From assembly GCA_018402155.1 (NCBI GenBank), contig JAGYJG010000001.1:1252198-1316197 (forward strand): DNA of 64,000 nt, given 5' to 3'. This document shows positions 1-9,218 of the stretch, in pieces. Below the pieces are notes generated by a model. The model had not been told where the DNA came from, did no database searches, and was given only the letters and a program-made list of their open reading frames with translations. A program made the position numbers and the translations under genes. Position 1 is the first letter of the stretch. Every line of letters starts with the position of its first letter. This DNA is from Bacteroidia bacterium (GTDB taxonomy: Bacteria; Bacteroidota; Bacteroidia; NS11-12g; UBA9320).

Positions 1-18
1 GCAGATCAAATGAAATAA
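1..18 (+). CDS. rpsR: 30S ribosomal protein S18, last codons (partial)
   Basis: The first 18 bases read in frame 1 as Ala-Asp-Gln-Met-Lys-stop. Bacteroidota S18 proteins usually end in a similar short motif (…VADLLK or close variants), and rpsF-rpsR-rplI is the normal gene order directly before rplI. Only five residues are visible, so the call rests mainly on position, 26 bp ahead of rplI. Confidence 0.5.
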   Translation, partial: ADQMK

Positions 19-44
19 ATCTAACCCAATAATTTTAAAACTAT

Positions 45-485
45 ATGAAAGTAATATTAAAAGATTTTGTTAAAGGGTTTGGTGAGAAAAATGACATCGT
101 AGAAGTTAAAAACGGATACGGTAGAAACTACCTCATACCTCAAGGCCTAGCTACCATTGCCACTTCTTCTGCCGTTAAAATGGCCCAAGAAAACGTAAGA
201 CAAGCAGCTCACAAACAAGAGAAAATAAAAGCTGATGCACAAGCAATGGCTGATAAACTAGAAGGACTAAAACTTATTGTACCTACAAAAGCAGGAAGCA
301 ACGGTAAAATATTTGGTTCTGTTACTACTATTCAGTTAGCTCAAAGCTTAGCTGATAGAGGCTTCGACATTGATAAAAGAAAAATCAGTGCTCCAGAGAT
401 GAAAAATCTTGGAGAATACAAGGCCTCTGTAGGTTTGCACAGGGATGTGACAGTTGAGATAGACGTAGAAGTGACTCAAGAGTAA
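45..485 (+). CDS. rplI: 50S ribosomal protein L9
   Basis: L9 binds domain V of 23S rRNA and helps keep the reading frame during translation. The 146-residue protein has the normal bacterial length. It opens with the conserved N-terminal RNA-binding lobe (KVILKDFVKGFGEKNDIVEVKNGYGRN is recognisable, followed by YLIP), then a long central helix (about residues 42-75) and the C-terminal lobe with the GSNGKIFGSVT motif (about residues 84-94). The ATG is preceded by an A/T-rich leader without a Shine-Dalgarno site. It closes what is probably an rpsF-rpsR-rplI operon, and a strong hairpin terminator follows 30 bp downstream. Identification is certain. Confidence 0.97.
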   Translation: MKVILKDFVKGFGEKNDIVEVKNGYGRNYLIPQGLATIATSSAVKMAQENVRQAAHKQEKIKADAQAMADKLEGLKLIVPTKAGSNGKIFGSVTTIQLAQSLADRGFDIDKRKISAPEMKNLGEYKASVGLHRDVTVEIDVEVTQE

Positions 486-515
486 AATTCCTATTCTTTC
501 GAAGGGATAAATGTG

Positions 516-547
516 AATCCCGACACCTTGTGTCGGGATTTTTTTTT
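516..547 (+). terminator. Rho-independent terminator of the rplI operon
   Basis: An 11-bp perfect stem (arms 516-526 and 530-540, core CCCGACAC/GTGTCGGG) with a 3-nt CTT loop is followed by an uninterrupted run of T to 547. It lies 30 bp after the rplI stop. Confidence 0.93.
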
Positions 548-733
548 GCAATATTTAACTAGAAATATTGATTTCATTTACTGTGAGGCACTACCTTATT
601 ATAGCCTTGTAATAATGCCACAAACTACTCGTGGCTCATTTAATTGTTCTAACAGATTATTGCTTTCGACCTTCAAAAATTGGCTAAACTCCACTTAAAT
701 AATGAGCAGACTCATAAAATATATACAGTAAGA

Positions 734-1966
734 TTAGCCCTCATGACGAAGTGCTTCAATAGGATTTATTTTGGATGCCTTGTAAGCTGGCCAAATACCA
801 GCACCTAGACCAACCACTGTGCAAACTATACCAGCAAGCAACATCCAATTCCAAGGTACTATAAAACTACCACCAATAAATTTACTTGTAATATTGCCTA
901 TAATTAATCCTAATACTATACCACCAAAACCTCCTATTTGACATATGGTAATAGCCTCTATGACGAATTGATTTAGAACGGTTGAACTTTTAGCACCTAT
1001 AGCTTTGCGGGTACCAATCTCTTTGGTACGCTCGGTTACCGAAACGAGCATAATATTCATCAAAGCTATGGCTGCACCGACTAACGTAATGGCGGCAATA
1101 AATATCGCTCCCAACAATATAATCTGTAAGTTTTCCATAAGTGCAGCAGAGATACTATCAGATTTTATAATGCTAAAATTGGTCTCTTCTTTGACCCTAA
1201 GTTTGCGAACCTGACGAAACAAATTTTCAGAATATCCCACGGCAGACTCCATTTGTTTAACATCCAAGACACTCACACCGATGTTATAACTTTGGTTGTC
1301 TTTTGGAAACTGTGCACGAGCCAAAGAAACAGGCACCAACACAATTCGATCGCCACCAAAATCGAAGGCCCCGCCCTTAGCTGCAACCAATCCTACGACT
1401 CGAAGTTTAACACCACCTACTTTTATAAATTTATTTAGACAACTCTCTTCACCAAAAAGTGTTTGTTTTACCTCTTGTCCTATTACGGCGATGTTGGTAT
1501 TGCGCTCCACATCTCCTGCTGTTAGATTTCTTCCTTCATCCAAATCATACCCCGAAACAGATAGATATCCTTCGTCTCCCCCAATAATATTAGTATTTGG
1601 ATTTGTCTTTGCCGAACCTCGTTTTACTATTGCACTCCAAGAATTATTGCTATTTATAGAAACAACTGCTGGATAGTCAAACCTTGTCTTAAATTCCTGT
1701 GCTTCTTTATATGAAATAGTTTCATAATACACTCTTTTGGTATTTCTGCTTAGGCTAAAACCAGAACTTCTATTCTGAATATTAAATGAATTAGCACCCA
1801 TAAAACTAAAATTCTTTACTAGAGAAGACTCAACACCATCTATAGCCGTAAGTATACCTACCAGCGCCATAATACCAAATGAAATAATCAGGCAAGTAAT
1901 AACCGTGCGTGTAATATTGCCTCGTATAGAAGTTAGTGCCTCTCTTATATTTTGAAATACGGTCAT
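734..1966 (-). CDS. ABC transporter permease, MacB/FtsX type
   Basis: This 410-residue protein is a MacB-like permease: one N-terminal membrane helix (about residues 20-43), a large periplasmic MacB_PCD domain (about 45-260), then three helices of the FtsX domain (about 278-300, 335-360, 375-397). The start of the FtsX domain contains the typical TERTKEIGTRKAIGAK stretch that contacts the ATPase. Such permeases work as mechanotransmitters for efflux or lipoprotein transport, driven by a separate ATPase. No ATPase gene is adjacent, so its partner must be encoded elsewhere. The substrate cannot be told. It is transcribed alone, convergent with rplI. Confidence 0.88.
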   Translation of the reverse strand: MTVFQNIREALTSIRGNITRTVITCLIISFGIMALVGILTAIDGVESSLVKNFSFMGANSFNIQNRSSGFSLSRNTKRVYYETISYKEAQEFKTRFDYPAVVSINSNNSWSAIVKRGSAKTNPNTNIIGGDEGYLSVSGYDLDEGRNLTAGDVERNTNIAVIGQEVKQTLFGEESCLNKFIKVGGVKLRVVGLVAAKGGAFDFGGDRIVLVPVSLARAQFPKDNQSYNIGVSVLDVKQMESAVGYSENLFRQVRKLRVKEETNFSIIKSDSISAALMENLQIILLGAIFIAAITLVGAAIALMNIMLVSVTERTKEIGTRKAIGAKSSTVLNQFVIEAITICQIGGFGGIVLGLIIGNITSKFIGGSFIVPWNWMLLAGIVCTVVGLGAGIWPAYKASKINPIEALRHEG

Positions 1967-2074
1967 ACCCTACAAAGTAAGTGCTAAAAAACTGTTGATC
2001 CTTTAAGATCTATCAAATTTAGAATTTATTCGATTTTTTTTTAAAAAGGGTATTCTAAAAAATTAGATATTACG

Positions 2075-2082
2075 TAATTTCG
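2075..2082 (+). promoter_or_regulatory. -7 promoter element for the DUF7935/5'-nucleotidase operon
   Basis: TAATTTCG matches the Bacteroidota -7 consensus (TAnnTTYG) and lies 11 nt before the ATG at 2094. No clear -33 element is claimed. Confidence 0.5.
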
Positions 2083-2093
2083 TTGGCATATTT

Positions 2094-2639
2094 ATGCTAT
2101 TATCACACATAAACGGTTGGCCAATTATAGTAAATGCCTTAAACTTATTAATACCCGCAGGCATCATATTTGGAATAACCTATTACCTGATGGATAAATT
2201 ACTGGGTGAGCAACGCAAAATGCGCTTGTTAGAACTAAAAAAAGAGCAGCTCAGAGAATTGACACCACTAAAACTACAGGCCTACGAAAGACTTACACTT
2301 TTATTGGATAGAATCAGTCCAGAAAATTTGGTCCTACGACTTTCTAAATCTGGACAAAGTGCAACAAGTTTACGTCACGCATTAATACAAACAATAAATA
2401 GCGAATACAATCACAATATTAGCCAACAAATATATATCAGCAATGATGCCTGGAAAATGATACAAGCTGTTAAAGAAAAATTACTAGAAACTATAGAAGA
2501 TTGCTACAAAAACTGCAATGATACAAGCTCTGGACCAGACTTAGGTAGGTTGATTCTAGCTAGGATGATGACTGGCAACTATACTGATACGCAGCGCGCC
2601 ATAGAACTACTTAAAACTGAAATTGAGATTGCATTGTAA
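2094..2639 (+). CDS. Small membrane-anchored protein, DUF7935-like
   Basis: The 181-residue protein has one membrane helix near the N terminus (about residues 13-35) and a helical cytoplasmic part with charged heptad-like stretches (LLELKKEQLRELTPLKLQAYERL). I recognise it as a family found throughout Bacteroidota (DUF7935) with no known function. Its 3' end overlaps the next gene by 17 nt, so it probably heads a three-gene operon with the split 5'-nucleotidase. That does not prove a shared function. The name is a recollection of the family, not a search result. Confidence 0.75.
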   Translation: MLLSHINGWPIIVNALNLLIPAGIIFGITYYLMDKLLGEQRKMRLLELKKEQLRELTPLKLQAYERLTLLLDRISPENLVLRLSKSGQSATSLRHALIQTINSEYNHNISQQIYISNDAWKMIQAVKEKLLETIEDCYKNCNDTSSGPDLGRLILARMMTGNYTDTQRAIELLKTEIEIAL

Positions 2640-3318
2640 AATATTCATTTTGGGTTTGATTCTCGGTGGCTGTCACCCTGTTTCAGAAATATATGTATAC
2701 CCTAGCGAAAATACGACCATAACGGCTGCATTAGAAGACGATAAATCTATCAGCCTACTCGTAGATCCGTACAAACAAGGAATGAGTGAAGCAATGGAAG
2801 AGATCATAGGTTTTAGTCCTGCTTTTATAGAGAAAAAAAAACCAAGTAGTGCATTGGGTAATTTTATGGCAGACGCTGTATTAGAAGCAGCTAAGTACTT
2901 TAACCCAGAGGTGTCTATTTGTCTTTTGAACTACGGAGGTATTAGAAGTACTCTAGACTCTGGCGATATTACTATCAGTGATGTATATAAATTGATGCCC
3001 TTCGAAAACGAACTAGTATTACTAAGATTTCCTTTAGGTTTTCTGGACACACTGCGAACTTTTGTCGCCAGCAAAGGTGGAGAGCCTTTAGCTATTGAGA
3101 GGACTACTACTTTAAATGTAACAGACTACAAGCAAAGCGCTGAGCCCTATTTTATTTTAGTGACCAATGACTACATGGCAAACGGTGGTGATAACTATGC
3201 CTTACTATTAAAAGCCACAAATAGGCAAGATACTGACTTGAAACTAAGGGATGCAATCATAGCTTATATCAAAAAAAATAAAACACTGACTTACGACTAT
3301 GCGCCTCGAAAACTGTGA
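2623..3318 (+). CDS. 5'-nucleotidase C-terminal (substrate-binding) domain lipoprotein
   Basis: This matches the C-terminal domain of UshA-type 5'-nucleotidases, which binds the nucleoside. Visible hallmarks are LGNFMADAVLEAA, NYGGIRSTLDSGDIT, the FENELVLL segment and TNDYMANGGDNY. It begins with a lipoprotein signal (LGLILGGC, lipid-anchored Cys about residue 17), so it should be attached to an envelope membrane. The start is TTG at 2623 or, equally possible, TTG at 2629; both lie inside the upstream gene. It overlaps the following metallophosphatase by the GTGA tetranucleotide, so translation is probably coupled. In most bacteria this domain is fused behind the phosphatase domain; here it is a separate gene and comes first. 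Confidence 0.88.
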   Translation: MRLHCKIFILGLILGGCHPVSEIYVYPSENTTITAALEDDKSISLLVDPYKQGMSEAMEEIIGFSPAFIEKKKPSSALGNFMADAVLEAAKYFNPEVSICLLNYGGIRSTLDSGDITISDVYKLMPFENELVLLRFPLGFLDTLRTFVASKGGEPLAIERTTTLNVTDYKQSAEPYFILVTNDYMANGGDNYALLLKATNRQDTDLKLRDAIIAYIKKNKTLTYDYAPRKL

Positions 3319-4217
3319 ATCGTAAAGAATTTATACAAAAAGCTGGACTACTTGCAGCAGGCGCTACCTTGGCGCCACGTTATACCTTTGGTATGAACCC
3401 AGATCACCTTGTGATACTACATACCAATGACTGGCATAGCCATATAGAACCGTTTGATGATAATCATAAGCAATATCCGGCACAAGGAGGCGCTGCAAGA
3501 CGAGCAACACTTATAAAACAAATACGCCAAGAATATAAAAATGTATTGGTTCTTGACAGTGGAGATATTTTTCAGGGCACACCATATTTCAATTATTATG
3601 GTGGAGAGTTAGAATTTAAACTAATGAGTGAAATGGGCTATGATTTTGCAACATTGGGAAACCATGATTTTGATGCAGGGATAGAGGGATTGGTAAAACA
3701 ATTACCTCACGCAAGTTTTCAGTTTTTAAACTGCAATTATGACTTTCGAAAAACTAAACTAGATAACCATATCAAACCATATGCTATAGTGAGAAAAGGG
3801 AAATTCAAAATAGGTATATTCGGTCTTGGAATAGAGCTAAACGGATTGGTTCCCGCCAAACTATACGAGAATATTACATACCACGATCCAATAAAAAAAG
3901 CTAATGAAACTGCTTTTTTTTTGCGTAGTAAAGGTTGTAATCTGATTGTTTGTTTGTCACATTTGGGCTATCAATATAATTCTAACAAAGTGAGCGACAT
4001 AAGTTTAGCCAAATCGTCTAATAATATAGACTTAATATTAGGGGGTCATACTCACACATTTTTAAGTTCTCCACAATCCATTTTGAACCAAAATAAAAAA
4101 GAAATTTTTATTGGCCAAACGGGCTGGGCAGGAATAAACGTAGGAAGAGTTGATTATGAGGTTAATAGCTCACAACAGGCTTATATACTAGGTTCTACTA
4201 TGTTAAATATTTCATAA
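3315..4217 (+). CDS. Metallophosphatase, 5'-nucleotidase catalytic domain
   Basis: This is the catalytic half of an UshA-like 5'-nucleotidase, which hydrolyses nucleoside monophosphates or related nucleotides outside the cytoplasm. Calcineurin-like metal motifs are complete: HTNDWHSH (about residues 35-42), DSGDIFQG, LGNHDFDAG, CLSHLG and GGHTHT. It starts NRKEFIQKAGLLAAGATLAP, which resembles a Tat-type leader but has NRK instead of a twin arginine. GTG start within GTGA overlapping the previous stop. It follows and probably pairs with the separate substrate-binding-domain lipoprotein. 300 residues is right for the catalytic domain alone. Confidence 0.9.
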   Translation: MNRKEFIQKAGLLAAGATLAPRYTFGMNPDHLVILHTNDWHSHIEPFDDNHKQYPAQGGAARRATLIKQIRQEYKNVLVLDSGDIFQGTPYFNYYGGELEFKLMSEMGYDFATLGNHDFDAGIEGLVKQLPHASFQFLNCNYDFRKTKLDNHIKPYAIVRKGKFKIGIFGLGIELNGLVPAKLYENITYHDPIKKANETAFFLRSKGCNLIVCLSHLGYQYNSNKVSDISLAKSSNNIDLILGGHTHTFLSSPQSILNQNKKEIFIGQTGWAGINVGRVDYEVNSSQQAYILGSTMLNIS

Positions 4218-4339
4218 AATCAAGACAAAAAAGATTTTTTTAGAAACTTTTTTTGCCGCAACTTGCGACCATATTAGATTTTAAAGAGTCATCTAATGTG
4301 CAAAATATTCATTTAACATTTCAATTATAAAAAACTTAC

Positions 4340-5776
4340 ATGAGCGAACAACACGAAGCGGTGTGGAAAAACTGTATACAAACCATTAAAGATAATGTAA
4401 ATCCACAAAGTTTTAAGACTTGGTTCACACCAATAAAACCACTGAAGCTAGAAGATAAAGTTTTAACTATTCAGGTACCTAGTCAATTTTTTTATGAATG
4501 GTTAGAAGAACATTATGTGGCTTTGCTCAAAAAAACACTAGAGAAAGAACTTGGAGCGGGATCGAAATTGGAGTACAATGTAATTGTTGAAAATAGTGGA
4601 GGTGCAAATAGTAGACCATACACTGTAAGTATGCCAACCAGAAATGTAACTCATAATAACATGAATGAAATGGGAATGCCAATTAATCTATCCAATAATA
4701 TCCATAATCCATTCATTATACCTGGTTTAAAGAAGTTAAATGTTGACTCACAATTAAATTCTAACTACACCTTTGATAATTTTATAGAAGGGGAATGCAA
4801 CAGGCTCGCAAGATCAGCCGGATATGCAGTAGCAAATAAACCTGGAGGTACAGCATTTAATCCTTTGATGATATTCGGTGGTGTAGGTCTAGGAAAAACA
4901 CACCTAGTACACGCAATAGGAAATCGCATAAAAGAAATATCCGGAAGTAAATCCGTTTTATATGTATCTTCTGAGCGTTTCATAAACCAGTATGTGGATA
5001 GTGCCAAAAATGGTAACTACAACGATTTTCTTCATTTCTATCAAATGATAGATGTATTAATTGTTGATGATGTTCAATTTTTTGCAAAAAAAGAGAAGAC
5101 TCAAGAAATATTTTTTCAAATATTTAACTATCTGCATCAAAATGGCAAACAACTGATATTGACATCAGACAGACCACCAAAAGATCTGAAAGATGTGGAC
5201 GAGCGTCTGTTGTCTAGATTCAAATGGGGTTTATCCGCAGATTTACAAAACCCGGATTTTGATACGAGAGTATCCATTCTAGAGCAAAAAATGTATCAAG
5301 ATGGTATAAAGTTTGAGCCAGAAGTAATAGAATATGTAGCAAACAAGGTAGACAGTAACATACGTGAACTAGAGGGTGCACTTATATCGTTGATTGCACA
5401 AGCGTCGCTAAACAGAAAAGAAATAGACTTGGATATGACCAAGAAAATGATGAAGAATTTTGTAAAAAACTCTTCTCGAGAAATTTCTATAGAATACATT
5501 CAAAAACTAGTATCTGACTATTTCGGTGTTAGCGTAGACCTTATGAAATCCAAAACACGTAAAAGAGAAATAGTACAAGCTCGCCAGATATCAATGTTTT
5601 TTGCAAAACAATTGACCCAAGCAAGTTTAAAAAACATAGGTATGTACTTTGGGGGTAGAGACCACTCTACGGTTATACACGCTTGTCAAACTGTAAATGA
5701 CCTAATAGATACTGATAAAAAATTTAAATCAGATGTTGATGAACTTACAAAGCGAATTAAAATAAATACCTATTAA
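4340..5776 (+). CDS. dnaA: Chromosomal replication initiator protein DnaA
   Basis: DnaA binds DnaA boxes at oriC and melts the origin in its ATP form. All four domains are visible in 478 residues: domain I (1-80), a variable Asn/Met-rich linker (about 85-135), the AAA+ ATPase with Walker A GGVGLGKTH (about 180-188) and Walker B LIVDDVQF, and the DNA-binding domain IV with the signature GGRDHSTVIHA near the C terminus. It is a single gene without dnaN beside it, and is followed by a hairpin terminator. No cluster of DnaA boxes was found near it, so oriC need not be here. Confidence 0.98.
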   Translation: MSEQHEAVWKNCIQTIKDNVNPQSFKTWFTPIKPLKLEDKVLTIQVPSQFFYEWLEEHYVALLKKTLEKELGAGSKLEYNVIVENSGGANSRPYTVSMPTRNVTHNNMNEMGMPINLSNNIHNPFIIPGLKKLNVDSQLNSNYTFDNFIEGECNRLARSAGYAVANKPGGTAFNPLMIFGGVGLGKTHLVHAIGNRIKEISGSKSVLYVSSERFINQYVDSAKNGNYNDFLHFYQMIDVLIVDDVQFFAKKEKTQEIFFQIFNYLHQNGKQLILTSDRPPKDLKDVDERLLSRFKWGLSADLQNPDFDTRVSILEQKMYQDGIKFEPEVIEYVANKVDSNIRELEGALISLIAQASLNRKEIDLDMTKKMMKNFVKNSSREISIEYIQKLVSDYFGVSVDLMKSKTRKREIVQARQISMFFAKQLTQASLKNIGMYFGGRDHSTVIHACQTVNDLIDTDKKFKSDVDELTKRIKINTY

Positions 5777-5807
5777 ATCTCTTAAAATTTTTAGTAAACC
5801 AAAAAAT

Positions 5808-5834
5808 AAAACACGCTAATGCGTGTTTTTTTTT
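5808..5834 (+). terminator. Rho-independent terminator after dnaA
   Basis: A 9-bp stem (arms 5808-5816 and 5821-5829, AAAACACGC/GCGTGTTTT) with a TAAT loop runs into a T tract ending at 5834, 31 bp after the dnaA stop. Confidence 0.85.
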
Positions 5835-6206
5835 ATACCCTGTTTTTTATAAAGTACTACTATACCGTAAAGACTTTCAACTTTTTGAGTTGAACACAGC
5901 TTTAAAAACCCACTCACTAATACTACTAATTACATCCCATTAGCCTCAATGTTATACAACAGAATCCTCAAACCGGTATAACCATAATTACAACTTCATC
6001 GGCACTTCTATGCTTAATCTAGGCTGCTACTATTACTAAGTATGGAGCCAAAAACATCAATTTCTGTGCATAAAAACATAAAATCACCTACTTTCTAACC
6101 ACACAAAATTATTGTTTAAAGAGTAATGGACCGGCACAAACAAATATAGTTCCTTATAAAACGAACAACGTGAAACAAAACGTTTACGGATGTTAATATA
6201 AAACAG
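5835..6206. other. Non-coding spacer between dnaA and typA
   Basis: About 370 bp with no credible reading frame. It contains one sequence matching the reverse complement of a DnaA box (TGTGCATAA at 6065-6073) but no cluster, so there is no basis for calling an origin. No tRNA or other RNA gene was recognised. Confidence 0.6.
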
Positions 6207-6214
6207 TACCTTTG
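6207..6214 (+). promoter_or_regulatory. -7 promoter element of typA
   Basis: TACCTTTG matches the Bacteroidota -7 consensus exactly, 21 nt before the typA ATG. Confidence 0.65.
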
Positions 6215-6235
6215 CAGCCATTTTAGATACGCATT

Positions 6236-8044
6236 ATGCAGAACATAAGAAACGTGGCAATTATTGCACACGTTGATCACGGAAAGACTACCCTAGTTGA
6301 CAAAATTCTAGAGGCTTGCAAATTTTTTAAAGATCACCAGAAACCCGGTGAACTAGTAATGGACAATAACGATTTAGAAAAAGAGCGAGGGATAACCATT
6401 CTTTCAAAAAACGTATCTGTACAATACAAAGACACCAAAATAAATATAATAGATACCCCTGGACACTCAGATTTTGGGGGTGAAGTAGAGCGAGTGATGA
6501 ATATGGCAGACGGCGTTCTACTTCTTGTTGACGCATTTGAAGGCCCGATGCCCCAAACTCGTTTTGTAATGGAAAAAGCACTACAAGCTGGACTAAAGCC
6601 TGTTGTGGTGGTAAATAAAGTAGATAAAGAGAACTGCACACCAGACGAAGTTCACGAGAAAGTATTTGATTTAATGTTTGCTTTAGATGCTAGTGAAGAC
6701 CAATTGGATTTTGCAACGGTATACGGAAGTGCAAAAAACGGTTGGATGAGCACGGACTGGCAAAAACCAACCGACAATATGTTTGCTGCCCTAGATGCAA
6801 TTTTGGAACACGTACCACCACCGATACAAGAGGATGGCGAGACACAAATGATGATTACCTCCTTAGATTTTAGCAAGTATACAGGGCGTATAGCCATAGG
6901 TAAATTAAAGAGAGGTGAATTGGTGATTAACCAAACTGTATCATTGGTGAAAAGAGACGGGTCAGTGTCTAAAACAAAAGTTAAAGAGTTGTTCCTATAT
7001 GATGGTTTGGCTAAAGTAAAGGTAGAAAAAGTAACTGCAGGAGACATTTGTGCTGTAACCGGCTTGGAGGGTTTTGAAATAGGTGATACTATATCTGACC
7101 CTGAAAATCCAGAAGCACTGCCAGCCATATCGATAGACGAACCTACTATCAGTATGTTATTTACTATTAATGATTCTCCATTTTTTGGCAAAGAAGGTAA
7201 ATATGTAACAAGTAGACATATCAAAGACCGATTGGAGCAGGAGTTGGAACGAAACCTAGCTATGCGGCTAGAAGAAACTAACGCCGCTGATTCATTTTTG
7301 GTTTTCGGTAGAGGTGTTCTTCATTTAGCCGTGCTTATAGAAACTATGAGAAGAGAAGGATATGAACTACAAATCGGACAACCACGAGTTATTATAAAAG
7401 AGATTGACGGTATAAAATGTGAACCTATTGAGGAACTAACTATCGATGTACCTGATCACCACAGTGGCAAAGTAATTGAATTTGTATCTATGCGAAAAGG
7501 TAACATGCTCACTATGGAGCCTAAAGGTGATGTAATGCACTTAGAGTTTGAAATACCTTCAAGAGGCATTATCGGTTTAAGAAATACCCTATTAACGGCG
7601 ACACAAGGTGAGGCAATTATTTCGCACAGGTTTAAGGAGTTTCAAGCGCATAAAGGAGATATTCCTCAACGAATAAATGGATCATTGATCAGCATGGAAA
7701 ATGGCAACGCTATTCCTTACTCACTCAATAATTTACAAGAACGAGGTAAATTTTTTGTAGAACCAAACCAAGAAATTTACGAAGGTCAAGTAGTTGGGGA
7801 GCATTCCCGCCCAGGAGATGTGGTAGTCAACCTTACCAAGGCAAAAAAACAAAGTAACGTTAGGAGTAGTGGAGCTGATGAAAAAATAAAACTGATACCA
7901 CCGCAACTTTTCACATTAGAAGAAGCGCTAGAATACATTCAAGCAGATGAGTACGTAGAAGTAACACCTGAAAACATTCGCCTGAGAAAAATACATCTAA
8001 AAGAGCACGAAAGAAAACGTGCTAAAAGCGCTTCTATGTCGTGA
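6236..8044 (+). CDS. typA: Translational GTPase TypA/BipA
   Basis: TypA (BipA) is a ribosome-binding GTPase of the EF-G family needed for ribosome assembly and stress adaptation. The 602 residues include the P-loop AHVDHGKTTL (about 9-18), switch I with RGITI, DTPGHSDF and NKVDKE, then domain II, the EF-G-like domains and the family's C-terminal domain (PPQLFTLEEALEYI). Length and order are canonical. It has its own promoter after a terminated dnaA transcript, so it is a separate unit. Confidence 0.97.
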   Translation: MQNIRNVAIIAHVDHGKTTLVDKILEACKFFKDHQKPGELVMDNNDLEKERGITILSKNVSVQYKDTKINIIDTPGHSDFGGEVERVMNMADGVLLLVDAFEGPMPQTRFVMEKALQAGLKPVVVVNKVDKENCTPDEVHEKVFDLMFALDASEDQLDFATVYGSAKNGWMSTDWQKPTDNMFAALDAILEHVPPPIQEDGETQMMITSLDFSKYTGRIAIGKLKRGELVINQTVSLVKRDGSVSKTKVKELFLYDGLAKVKVEKVTAGDICAVTGLEGFEIGDTISDPENPEALPAISIDEPTISMLFTINDSPFFGKEGKYVTSRHIKDRLEQELERNLAMRLEETNAADSFLVFGRGVLHLAVLIETMRREGYELQIGQPRVIIKEIDGIKCEPIEELTIDVPDHHSGKVIEFVSMRKGNMLTMEPKGDVMHLEFEIPSRGIIGLRNTLLTATQGEAIISHRFKEFQAHKGDIPQRINGSLISMENGNAIPYSLNNLQERGKFFVEPNQEIYEGQVVGEHSRPGDVVVNLTKAKKQSNVRSSGADEKIKLIPPQLFTLEEALEYIQADEYVEVTPENIRLRKIHLKEHERKRAKSASMS

Positions 8045-8121
8045 AAAATGAAGATGTACATAAAATAAAATATGCAATCTGAGAGCAGTTAAGCGTTGCT
8101 CCCCTTTAATACGAGATTAGG

Positions 8122-8129
8122 TATATTTG
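8122..8129 (+). promoter_or_regulatory. -7 promoter element of the acyltransferase gene
   Basis: TATATTTG ends only 6 nt before the ATG at 8136, so the transcript would be leaderless or nearly so. It also argues against the TTG at 8127, which lies inside the element. Confidence 0.65.
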
Positions 8130-8135
8130 CATACT

Positions 8136-8999
8136 ATGACAAAAGTTTTGTTTTATTGTCTTATTAAACCTCTATCGTACTTACCTTATAGTGTATTATA
8201 CGCGATCTCAGATGTTTTGTACGTAGTTATTTATTATATAATTCCCTACCGAAAGAAAGTAGTTTTAGAAAATCTCATGAACTCTTTTCCGGACAAAAAT
8301 AAGAGCACAATAAATTCTATTTGCAAAAAATTTTACACTCATTTATGCGATCTAATTGTTGAAAGTGTTAAACTCTTTAGTATCACAGATCTCGAGATAT
8401 CAAAACGTTTTACAGTAGTTAATCCAACATTTTTGCAGACCTATTTTGAAGCTAATAAAAGTGTACTGCTGGTCGGAGGACATTATAATAACTGGGAAAT
8501 GCTTGCAGCAGGAATAAGCAAACAAGTGCCACATGACGCGGTAGCTTTGTATAGTAAATTAAGTAATGTATTTTTTGATAAAAAAATGAAGACTTCTCGC
8601 AGTGCATTTGGTCTAAGAATGGTCACGACAAAAGAATCATTTGACTATTTTAAAGAACAATACGAAACACCCCGGATGACAATTTTTGGAGCAGATCAAA
8701 GCCCCACCTATAGTAAATCTGTGCATTGGACCACATTTTTAAATCAAGAAACAGCTGTAGCATTGGGCACAGAACGTTTCGCTAGAAAATACCATTTACC
8801 AGTGGTATATGGTACAATTGCAAAACTAAGTAGAGGACATTACACTCTTACTTTTCATCGGCTTTGTGATAATCCTGAAGAAACAAAAGATGGAGAGATC
8901 ACAGAGATGCACACACGCTTATTAGAGCAGCAAATATTAGCTGAGCCTCAATACTGGCTGTGGACCCACAAACGCTGGAAGCGTAAAAATAAAGAGTAA
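8136..8999 (+). CDS. Lysophospholipid/lipid A acyltransferase (LpxL/HtrB family)
   Basis: Members of this family transfer secondary acyl chains to lipid A at the inner face of the cytoplasmic membrane. The 287-residue protein has a hydrophobic N-terminal segment (about residues 5-36) and the HX4E catalytic motif in GGHYNNWE (His116, Glu121), followed by GADQSPTYSK and a typical C-terminal WLWTHKRWKR. The last motif is diagnostic of LpxL-like enzymes (YFWTHRRWK). The ATG at 8136 is chosen over an upstream TTG because the -7 promoter covers the TTG. It stands alone after typA. The acyl donor and exact acceptor cannot be read from sequence. Confidence 0.92.
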   Translation: MTKVLFYCLIKPLSYLPYSVLYAISDVLYVVIYYIIPYRKKVVLENLMNSFPDKNKSTINSICKKFYTHLCDLIVESVKLFSITDLEISKRFTVVNPTFLQTYFEANKSVLLVGGHYNNWEMLAAGISKQVPHDAVALYSKLSNVFFDKKMKTSRSAFGLRMVTTKESFDYFKEQYETPRMTIFGADQSPTYSKSVHWTTFLNQETAVALGTERFARKYHLPVVYGTIAKLSRGHYTLTFHRLCDNPEETKDGEITEMHTRLLEQQILAEPQYWLWTHKRWKRKNKE

Positions 9000-9218
9000 G
9001 CCAAAAAAGTAGTAGCCTATTTTGATCACAAAATTATCATTAGCAATCGTTACTCCACTCCAAAACCATTTAAGTTTTCGTTACCGAGTATTTTAAAAAG
9101 AAATCAAAAAAATAGAATCCTGATGATTCAATACATAACCGTAAATTGAATTAACAAACTAAATCGCTTTTTTAACTTTTAAAAAACTTATTTTGTAAAG
9201 AAAAAAAATACTCTTTTA

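Noticed and set aside
513-698. 61-codon frame after rplI
   Set aside because: It starts inside the terminator hairpin and has no protein-like character.
6065-6073. DnaA-box-like TGTGCATAA downstream of dnaA, considered as part of oriC
   Set aside because: Only one copy, no cluster and no AT-rich unwinding repeats; one 9-mer match is expected by chance in AT-rich DNA.
6327-6641. Overlapping minus-strand frames of about 100 codons within typA
   Set aside because: Shadows of the typA coding sequence without independent signals.
8083-8106. GAGCA/TGCTC hairpin after typA as a terminator
   Set aside because: Stem of five base pairs only, with no T tract directly behind it.
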